The position numbers were made by a program, and so were the translations under genes. From contig NZ_CP071448.1 of assembly GCF_017352115.1 (NCBI RefSeq), positions 4,699,001 through 4,763,000 on the forward strand: a stretch of DNA of 64,000 nucleotides, read 5' to 3'. Position 1 is the first letter of the stretch. Each line of letters begins with the position of its first letter. Shown piece after piece: positions 50,732-58,460 of this stretch. The notes beneath the pieces are model-generated. The model saw only the letters and a program-made list of their open reading frames with translations. It was not told the DNA's origin and did no database searches. This DNA comes from Flavobacterium endoglycinae. Its GTDB lineage: Bacteria; Bacteroidota; Bacteroidia; Flavobacteriales; Flavobacteriaceae.

Positions 50732-51188
50732 GATTTTTAGTATTAAATTGTTATTATTTGTTATTTTGATTTTAATGGTAAATTAATTTTTGTTTTTTAA
50801 CGTTTACTGTATGTACTATTCAGTTTTGTTATGATTATGATGCAAATTTATTGCAGGAAGGTCTGTCTATCGATTAATCTAGATTAAGAAGTAAAAAAAA
50901 TGTTCCAGAAAATATTTTTTTACTCTTAGAATAGTGTTTAGCTTTTTTATTTCAGTCTTTTTTCTTTCAATTTTACTATTCGTAATAACTAATGTAATTT
51001 GTTACATTAAAATAAATTTTTATATATTTGAATTTCGACATTCGTTTTTTTAGTTGGTTATTGGTATTGAATTATTAATAAGCTTCGGGAATAAAACGAA
51101 TTTTTTTGCCTAAAAATGGCTTTCCCAAAGGGTCATTTTAAAATTGTGATTTCAAATCGCAAATAAATAACCTACAGACAGAAACAAA
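50732..51188. other. 457-base divergent gap with regulator promoter
   Basis: The left part, upstream of the hydrolase, has TAAATTTG on the minus strand (50850-50843) as a possible -7 box with no clear -33. The right part holds the promoter and palindrome at 50991-51030 and a leader of about 150 bases before the propeller regulator. No ORF was seen. Confidence 0.5.
50991..51030 (+). promoter_or_regulatory. Promoter of the propeller-LuxR gene with operator-like palindrome
   Basis: TTTG (50998-51001), 21 bases, TATATTTG (51023-51030) match the Bacteroidota promoter. The -33 TTTG is the centre of AATGTAA-TTTG-TTACATT (50991-51008), a perfect inverted repeat, so a protein bound there would compete with RNA polymerase. 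Confidence 0.5.
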
Positions 51189-54119
51189 ATGACGAAATTT
51201 ATAATTAGACTTTTAGTTCTATTACTGCCGCTTATTTCTCCAGTTGTTACTTGCCAGATAAAAAAAATTGGAGTTCCTTTTATAACTAGTTATAGTCCAA
51301 AGATGTATAAAGCCGCGTCTGAAAATTGGGACGTTTTACAAAATTCCAAAGGCATGATGTTTTTTGCCAATCATTTCGGTATTCTGCAGTTCGACGGCGT
51401 GCGATGGAGTATTGTTACCCAGCCGGAAAACCGCAGTATGGTGCGTTCTCTGGCGATTGATCAAAATGATAAAATGTATGTGGGGGCTCAAGGCGATTTT
51501 GGATATGTAATCCAATTGCCAAACGGACAGTATCAATATACTTCTCTTGTAAAATTGATTCCGGTTTCTGCTCGAAATTTTGGTGATGTTACGCATACTG
51601 TAATTCAAAATAATAAAGTGATTTTCTTTTCTTCTGAAGGGATTTTTATCTACAATAACAACAAAATCAAGGTTTTACAATCAAAATCTAATTTTGATGA
51701 TTTTTTTGAAGTGAATCATGAAATCTATGTTTCAGATAATGCGAAAGGACTTTTAAAACTTCAAAACAACAAACTTCTTTCAGTTCCCAATGGAGAGCAA
51801 TTAATTGGAAAGAAAATTCGAAAAATCTTTAATACAAAAAACGGATTGCTATTGCTTACGCAGAAGGAAGGACTTTTTACGTATCAAAACAATAAAATAA
51901 AACCATTTTTGACGGAAGTGGATTATCTGCTGAAGCAAAATCAAATTTCAACAGGTATTGCATTTTCTGATGGATATTTTGGAATTGGAACTCGTCAAAA
52001 CGGATTGATAGTTGTAGATAGTGCGGGACGTTTGATTCAGCACATCAACAAACAAATGGGACTTCAGAATGATTATGTTACGAATTTAAAAACCGATAAA
52101 GAAGGTAATTTGTGGGTAACGCTTAAGGAAGGGATTTCACTTATACAGATTTCATCTCCTTTGTCCCGAATTTTAGATAGTTCAAATTCTGAAACGAAAA
52201 TATATAACAGCTTGATTTATCAGAATAAATTATACATCGCTACAGACAACGGTTTATTTTGGCTCGATTGGAATGAATATAAAAACGGGAAAAGAGAAAA
52301 TGTTCATTTTCAGCATGTTTCGGGTATGTATGAAAACGTTTGGAATATTGGTGTTTTTGGCAATTCGCTTTTGGCTTTTGAAAAAAACGGAATATTTGAA
52401 GTCAGCGGTAATGCAGCAAAAACAATAGCCAAAATTGATGGCGCTTGGAAAGGGATTCTGATTCCGAATCATCCTGATTTACTGCTTGCTGGCGGTTATA
52501 CGGGTTTGTATCTTTTGAAAAATACAAATGGTTCGTGGGTATATCAGCATAAAATAAAAGGTTTTGAGGAAAGCAGCCGTGTTATTGAAACCGAGAAGGA
52601 CGGGAGTATCTGGATTGCACATGGTTACAAAGGGATTTTCAAACTCAAACTGAATACCACTTTTGATGCTGTTTCTGAACTTCAGTTTTACAATCAGAAG
52701 AATGGATTTCCATCGAGTTTGTTTCTGAATACATTTAAAATTGATAATCAGATTTTATTTGGTACCACTAAAGGAGTTTACAAACAAAATCCGGTTTCAA
52801 AAAAGATGGTTCCAGATCCTGTTTTTAAAAAATATCTCGGACTCGGAAGTCATATACGTTTATTAAAGCCAGATAATCAGAATAATATTTGGTATTTATC
52901 GGGAGAGAATACAGGAAAAATGATTCAGAAATCAAAAGGGAATTATCAAATCGATGAACTGCCTTTTCGAAAGCTCCGCTATTTGTATGTGCCAGGATTT
53001 GAAAATATTCAGACAACTGCCAGTGGTGATGTGTTTTTTGGAACACAAGACGGATTGATTCATTACAGTGCTGTTAAAAACAAGAAGTACCAAACGAAAT
53101 ACAAAGCGGTTATTTCTGAAGTAAAATGTATTTTTCCTAAAGATAGTTTGCTGTTTTCAAGCCGGTACGATGTGCTGCCAAACAAAACAGGATCTCCAAA
53201 TGATACGTTTTCGGTAGAACTTCCGTATTCAAATAATGCGCTTCATTTTTCTTTTGCATCTTTGTTCTTTGATGATGCCGAAGCTACGACTTATGAATAT
53301 TGGCTGGAAGGTTTTGAACCAGAATGGTCAGATTACAGCATTCAGACCGAAAAAGAATATACCAATCTGCCTGAAAACGAATATGTTTTTCATGTAAGGG
53401 CAAAAAATATTTATGGTGTAGTAAGCGAAGAAGCCGTTTTTAGGTTTGAAGTTTTACCGCCTTGGTATAGAACTATTTGGGCTTATATTTTGTATTTTAT
53501 ATTGTATGGCGTTGTGATTTATTCGGTAATAAAATATCAGAAGTCAGTTGCAGAACGTCAGCGTCAGCAATTAATTCTGAATCAGGAAAAAGAACTGCTT
53601 AGAAGCCGTGCAGAACTTAATGAGCAGAAACTGACACTGGAACAGGAGAATATGAATATTATGCGTGAAAACCTCGAATCAACTATTAATCTTAAAAATG
53701 CAAAAGTTGCTTCGAGTACGGTGAATTTGATTCATTTAAACGAAATCCTGCTTTCTATAAAAGATTTAATTACACAAATTGACAAGAAAAACGATCCGAA
53801 TGTCAACTTTAGTTTATTGGCCAAAATCAATAAATTAATTGATCATGAGCTGCAGGGAGATAAACAATGGAATGAGTTTGAGGAAATCTTCAATCAGCTT
53901 CATGATAATTTTATGCAGCGTTTAAAATCTACTTATCCAGAATTGACTCCACGCGATATGAGATTGTGTGCGTATCTGCGGATGAACTTCAATACAAAAG
54001 AAATTGCACCGCTTTTAGGAATTTCTGTTCGAGGAGTGGAAGATACCCGATATCGTATTCGTAAAAAATTACAACTTCCATCTGATACGAACATAACTGA
54101 ATTCATTCTTAATTTTTAA
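51189..54119 (+). CDS. Membrane-spanning propeller/Y_Y_Y/LuxR-HTH regulator
   Basis: This is a 976-residue one-component regulator. A signal sequence (about 1-22) is followed by propeller-type repeats (units such as GVRWSIVTQ, NLWVTLKEGISLI and GSIWIAHGYKGIF), then a Y_Y_Y domain (about 680-755, YEYWLEGFEPEWSDYS). A transmembrane helix lies near 762-784, then a long coiled coil rich in Glu/Gln/Arg (about 785-835). The C-terminus from about 912 is a LuxR-type HTH (LTPRDMRLCAYLRM, TKEIAPLLGISVRGVEDTRYR). No histidine kinase or receiver is present. It precedes the GH16-GH64-GH18 genes on the same strand and is their likely activator (inference). Confidence 0.92.
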   Translation: MTKFIIRLLVLLLPLISPVVTCQIKKIGVPFITSYSPKMYKAASENWDVLQNSKGMMFFANHFGILQFDGVRWSIVTQPENRSMVRSLAIDQNDKMYVGAQGDFGYVIQLPNGQYQYTSLVKLIPVSARNFGDVTHTVIQNNKVIFFSSEGIFIYNNNKIKVLQSKSNFDDFFEVNHEIYVSDNAKGLLKLQNNKLLSVPNGEQLIGKKIRKIFNTKNGLLLLTQKEGLFTYQNNKIKPFLTEVDYLLKQNQISTGIAFSDGYFGIGTRQNGLIVVDSAGRLIQHINKQMGLQNDYVTNLKTDKEGNLWVTLKEGISLIQISSPLSRILDSSNSETKIYNSLIYQNKLYIATDNGLFWLDWNEYKNGKRENVHFQHVSGMYENVWNIGVFGNSLLAFEKNGIFEVSGNAAKTIAKIDGAWKGILIPNHPDLLLAGGYTGLYLLKNTNGSWVYQHKIKGFEESSRVIETEKDGSIWIAHGYKGIFKLKLNTTFDAVSELQFYNQKNGFPSSLFLNTFKIDNQILFGTTKGVYKQNPVSKKMVPDPVFKKYLGLGSHIRLLKPDNQNNIWYLSGENTGKMIQKSKGNYQIDELPFRKLRYLYVPGFENIQTTASGDVFFGTQDGLIHYSAVKNKKYQTKYKAVISEVKCIFPKDSLLFSSRYDVLPNKTGSPNDTFSVELPYSNNALHFSFASLFFDDAEATTYEYWLEGFEPEWSDYSIQTEKEYTNLPENEYVFHVRAKNIYGVVSEEAVFRFEVLPPWYRTIWAYILYFILYGVVIYSVIKYQKSVAERQRQQLILNQEKELLRSRAELNEQKLTLEQENMNIMRENLESTINLKNAKVASSTVNLIHLNEILLSIKDLITQIDKKNDPNVNFSLLAKINKLIDHELQGDKQWNEFEEIFNQLHDNFMQRLKSTYPELTPRDMRLCAYLRMNFNTKEIAPLLGISVRGVEDTRYRIRKKLQLPSDTNITEFILNF

Positions 54120-54194
54120 TTTTTTATTGTGAAGTAAAATCTTAAGTGGTTCTACTGGGATTTCACGGTCTATTGCGGTAATTTTTTTCAAACA

Positions 54195-54216
54195 CCGTAG
54201 TCAAACCGTACTCAAA
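54195..54216 (+). promoter_or_regulatory. 11-base direct repeat upstream of GH16
   Basis: CCGTAGTCAAA (54195-54205) is followed at once by CCGTACTCAAA (54206-54216). A period of 11 places both copies on the same DNA face. A near-consensus -7 (TTTATTTG, 54235-54242) lies downstream, so the repeat sits where an activator would bind. Confidence 0.45.
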
Positions 54217-54302
54217 AATGTAAGTCTAGCCTGATTTATTTGTTAATATTGTCCTTCAATTCGGCAAAATAATAAGCTATTATTTACAAATAGCCAATTA
54301 CG

Positions 54303-57300
54303 ATGCCAAAGCACTTTACTAACAAAAAACTAAAAAGAATGAATCAAAAAGACTCTTTTTTCGGCCGACCACCGAAAGACAATTACTATTTATTTAAAAG
54401 ATTTTGTGTAGCTGCTTTGTTCCTGCTGCTGCCCTTTATCAAACTTCAGGCACAGTGTAATACACTGGTTTGGTCTGACGAATTTAACGGCACGACTGTC
54501 GATTTAACCAAATGGCAGAGCATTTCTGGAAACGGATGTCCGTCGCTTTGCGGATTTGGAAATGCTGAGGCTCAGCGTTACGATCCAAATCAAGCTACAA
54601 TTGTGAAAGAAGGCACAAACAGTTACTTGAATATTGAGGCTAAATATCAGCCTAGCTCACAATTTCCAGATCAGCCGTATGCTTCTTCAAAATTAACTAC
54701 AGAAGGAAAATATTCTTTAAAATACGGAAGAATTGAAGCTCGTATGAAGCTATCCAATGCGCAAGGTGCATGGCCTGCATTTTGGATGCTTCCAGTAGGA
54801 GGTGGCTGGCCATATACAGGTGAAATTGATATTATGGAAGCCAAACACAGAAACCCAAAATCAGTAGATGGAACAATTCATTACGATGGAGGCGGTTATC
54901 AGTTTACAGGCAGAAGCTATAGTTCTGCAGTAGATTTATCAGCTGATTTCCATGTGTATGCTGTAGAATGGGGGCCAAATATTATAAAATGGTTTATTGA
55001 TGGAAATTTATTTCATACGGCAACTCCAAACACAACGGTAAACGGAGGATGGCCTTTTAACGATAATAACTTTTACATCATTTTAAATTTGGCTGTTGGT
55101 AGCTACGGAACGCCATATACCAGAGTAAACGGTGTTGGAGTAGAGCCAGTTCCAGCCGATTTCCCAGCGAAATTACAAGTCGATTATGTACGTGTTTATG
55201 ACGGAAGTTTTAAATATGCAGTAACGGGAGATAACAAAGTATATCAAAACGAAACCAGCAAAACATATTCTATAAATGCAGTGGCAGGAGCCTCTTACAA
55301 CTGGACCGTTCCTGCGGGTGCTACAATAGCTTCTGGACAAGGAACAAATGCGATCACAGTAAACTGGGGAACAGCAGGAGGAGATGTTTCCGTTGTTACA
55401 ACAGTTTCTGGATGTGCTGCTAATACGTATAAATTGGCTGTAACTACAGAACCTGCTTTACCAGTAGAAAAAATACATGACGATTTTCAGACCAATAGAA
55501 ATGTACTGTATCCGGTAAAAACAGGTGTTTTAACAGAAGCAGTTGCAAATCCATCTGCTACAGGAATCAACACATCTGCGCAAGTGGGAAGATATGTTCG
55601 TAATTCAACAGAATTGTATGATGTTTTAAACATTAGAAATCTTACTATTACGAATGCCAATGATTATGTTTACGGAAGAAAAAGACTTTCGTTTGATATT
55701 TATACATCGGCTCCAGTTGGGACAAAAATTTCAATGCAGTTAGAAAACAGTAACGTAACGACTGCAACTAATTATCCATCAGGAAGACATAGTGGTTTTA
55801 AAGCTACGACAACTGTTCAGAACAAATGGGAAACCATCGAATTTGAATTTGAAAAAATCATCGATCCCAATACAAGTGCTTTATCTATCAACAATGTGGT
55901 ATTGCTTTTTGAATCAAATTCTAATTCAGGAGCGACTTATTATTTCGATAATCTGCTGACAAAAGCAGCGCCAGAAAAACCAATTATTGCTACAGATGTT
56001 CTTCAGAATTATGATGGAATTAATAAAATCATCAAAGGAACTACTACTGGAACGTATTCTGTTGTAGCAAATCCGGGATCAAATTCGGTGAATTCGTCTG
56101 CTAATGTGGCGAGATATGTTCGTAATGTAACGGAGCAGTACGATGTACTTTTCTTCAATACCCAAAGCACAATCGAAGATGCAGGTTTATTGAAAAATCA
56201 GACGAATAAAATCATGATCGATGTGTATACTTCGGCACCAATTGGAACCGTCGTAAGTCTGAATTTAGAAAATAGTGCTACTTCGCTTCCAGCTAATTAT
56301 CCAACAGGAAGAAACAGTAATTACGTTGCCATTACAACAAAGCAAAACCAATGGGAAACATTGACGTTCTACTACAATTCAAGTCCAGATGCAGGAACTT
56401 CGAATCTGGCTGTAAACCAAATGGTTTTATTGTTTAACTCAGGTTCTTATACAAACGATACGTATTATTTTGATAACATCAGAATTGGTTCGACTAAACT
56501 TCCAGACACTTTTACACCTGGAGTAGTTTATGAAGATTACCAAAATACACACAATATTACCTTTAGAGATGCTATTGGAACATATACAGCTAATACAGCA
56601 AATCCAAGTGCTACAGGAATCAATACGTCTTCAAATGTGGGAAGATATGTTCGTAAATCAACTGAATTGTATGATAACTTTTCATTCAATACTACTTTAA
56701 CTAATATTGGAGATTTCAAAGGAGGCGTTAAAAAATTCGCTATGGATGTGTATACATCGGCTCCAGTTGGATCAATCATTTCGTGGCAGGCAGAAAGCAG
56801 TGCTTCGATTCCGTCAAACTATCCAGTAGGAAGACACAGTATTTATCAGGGAGTTGTAAAACAAACGAATACTTGGCATACTGTAACTTTTACGTATGTA
56901 AGCGCGCCAGACGCGTCAACTTTAGACAGCGAAGTAAATCGTTTTGTGTTTTTGTTTGAACCAGGAACCAATTCTGGAAATACCTATTATTTTGATAATC
57001 TAAGAGCTTTAAATTTAGTTTCGACCGAAAATCCAAACACATTACCAGCACCTTGGACAAGCACAGATTTAGGTGCCGTAACTCCAGCAGGAGAAGCTGC
57101 ACACTCAAATGGTATTTTTACGATTAAAGGGGCAGGAAATGATATTTGGGAAACAAGCGATCAATTTCAGTTTGTAAACCAGCCAATTACTGGAGATGCT
57201 GAAATTATTGCTAAAGTAAATTCATTAACCAATACCAATACATACGCAAAAGCAGGAGTAATGTTCCGTGAAACACTCACACCAACCTCTAAACATGCTA

Positions 57301-58289
57301 CGACCGATGCAAGCGCCGCTGCTGGAATTGAGTTCTTAACTCGTGATACCACTTCGGGAATAACAGCTGCAGAAGTGGTAACAGGAGTTGCTCCAAAATG
57401 GGTTCGTGTCGTAAGATCAGGAAATGTATTTACCTCTTATGCTTCTGATAACGGAACAACTTGGACACAAATTGGAACGCCAAGAACCATTGCAATGGCC
57501 AACACCATTTATGCAGGAATGGCAGTTACATCTCACGCTAACGGAACTCTAACAACAGGAGTTTTCAGCGATGTAATTGTTAGGAATATTACACCAAATC
57601 CGAATGTGAATCTGGCGCTTTCGAAAACAGCAACAGCTTCTACAGAAGAAAATTCAACCTTATCTGCATCTAAAGCAACAGACGGGAATGCTGCTACTAC
57701 AAGATGGGCAAGTTCTTTTGCAAATGCAACGGAATGGATTTATGTGGATTTAGGAAGTAATTACAACCTTAACCGTGTGGTTTTAAAGTGGGAAGCTGCT
57801 TATGCCACTCAATACAAAGTACAGCTTTCAACTGATAACGTTTTCACAGAAAATGAAACGATCAGCACACAAACAGCAAGTGATGGTGGAACAGATGATT
57901 TAACAGTAAGCGGAACCGGAAGATATCTTCGTGTTTTATGTACCACAAAAGCTTTGGCTCCTTACGGATATTCATTGTATGAAATCGAAGCTTACGGATC
58001 AGCATCAGCAGCTAAAAAAGCATTGACTGTTGTAGAAGAACCACAAACTGAAGAAAAAGTTTTTGCGGTATATCCAAACCCAGCAGGAAATTATATTCAA
58101 GTTTCATCTCCTGAAAAACTAGATCATAAAGTCATTTCAATTTATGATAATTCAGGAACCTTAATGCTTGAGAATAAAACTCAGGATAATGAAAGCGTAA
58201 TAGACATCAGCAGACTGACAAAAGGAATTTACATTTTGAATTTCAAATCAGATCAAAAAAGCTGGACTAAAAAGCTGATTAAGAAATAA
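54303..58289 (+). CDS. T9SS-secreted GH16 endo-beta-glucanase (laminarinase-like), multidomain
   Basis: This is a 1328-residue secreted enzyme. A signal peptide ends LQAQ (about 51); ATG 54303 gives a long N-tail, and Met13 (54339) is an alternative start. GH16 catalytic domain: about 52-300, with GEIDIMEAKH (nucleophile Glu174, Asp176, acid/base Glu179). Then an Ig/PKD-like domain (about 305-385), three repeats of about 165-185 residues (about 390-910, each with GRYVRN...TELYD, PSGRHS-type and TYYFDN motifs), a beta-sandwich with TYAKAGVMFRETL (about 920-1095), an F5/8-type C domain (about 1100-1240) and a T9SS sorting domain (VYPNPAGNYI to KGIYILNF, ending KKLIKK). Beta-1,3-glucan is the likely target. 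Confidence 0.92.
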   Translation: MPKHFTNKKLKRMNQKDSFFGRPPKDNYYLFKRFCVAALFLLLPFIKLQAQCNTLVWSDEFNGTTVDLTKWQSISGNGCPSLCGFGNAEAQRYDPNQATIVKEGTNSYLNIEAKYQPSSQFPDQPYASSKLTTEGKYSLKYGRIEARMKLSNAQGAWPAFWMLPVGGGWPYTGEIDIMEAKHRNPKSVDGTIHYDGGGYQFTGRSYSSAVDLSADFHVYAVEWGPNIIKWFIDGNLFHTATPNTTVNGGWPFNDNNFYIILNLAVGSYGTPYTRVNGVGVEPVPADFPAKLQVDYVRVYDGSFKYAVTGDNKVYQNETSKTYSINAVAGASYNWTVPAGATIASGQGTNAITVNWGTAGGDVSVVTTVSGCAANTYKLAVTTEPALPVEKIHDDFQTNRNVLYPVKTGVLTEAVANPSATGINTSAQVGRYVRNSTELYDVLNIRNLTITNANDYVYGRKRLSFDIYTSAPVGTKISMQLENSNVTTATNYPSGRHSGFKATTTVQNKWETIEFEFEKIIDPNTSALSINNVVLLFESNSNSGATYYFDNLLTKAAPEKPIIATDVLQNYDGINKIIKGTTTGTYSVVANPGSNSVNSSANVARYVRNVTEQYDVLFFNTQSTIEDAGLLKNQTNKIMIDVYTSAPIGTVVSLNLENSATSLPANYPTGRNSNYVAITTKQNQWETLTFYYNSSPDAGTSNLAVNQMVLLFNSGSYTNDTYYFDNIRIGSTKLPDTFTPGVVYEDYQNTHNITFRDAIGTYTANTANPSATGINTSSNVGRYVRKSTELYDNFSFNTTLTNIGDFKGGVKKFAMDVYTSAPVGSIISWQAESSASIPSNYPVGRHSIYQGVVKQTNTWHTVTFTYVSAPDASTLDSEVNRFVFLFEPGTNSGNTYYFDNLRALNLVSTENPNTLPAPWTSTDLGAVTPAGEAAHSNGIFTIKGAGNDIWETSDQFQFVNQPITGDAEIIAKVNSLTNTNTYAKAGVMFRETLTPTSKHATTDASAAAGIEFLTRDTTSGITAAEVVTGVAPKWVRVVRSGNVFTSYASDNGTTWTQIGTPRTIAMANTIYAGMAVTSHANGTLTTGVFSDVIVRNITPNPNVNLALSKTATASTEENSTLSASKATDGNAATTRWASSFANATEWIYVDLGSNYNLNRVVLKWEAAYATQYKVQLSTDNVFTENETISTQTASDGGTDDLTVSGTGRYLRVLCTTKALAPYGYSLYEIEAYGSASAAKKALTVVEEPQTEEKVFAVYPNPAGNYIQVSSPEKLDHKVISIYDNSGTLMLENKTQDNESVIDISRLTKGIYILNFKSDQKSWTKKLIKK

Positions 58290-58460
58290 TTTAAATCCGT
58301 TGGGTGTAATTAAAATTAACAATATTAAGCTGGTTTGATCAGCCACAATATAAATATAAGGATAGCACCGAAAAATTGCACCTGACGGATATTTAAAGTC
58401 ATTCGTTTTCAAGATGACTTTGGTTTAAATCTATTTATGTAACCCCAAAATTATTTAGAT

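Noticed and set aside
50841..50854. Promoter for the alpha/beta hydrolase
   Set aside because: A TAAATTTG box exists on the minus strand, but no TTG lies 17-23 bases upstream of it.
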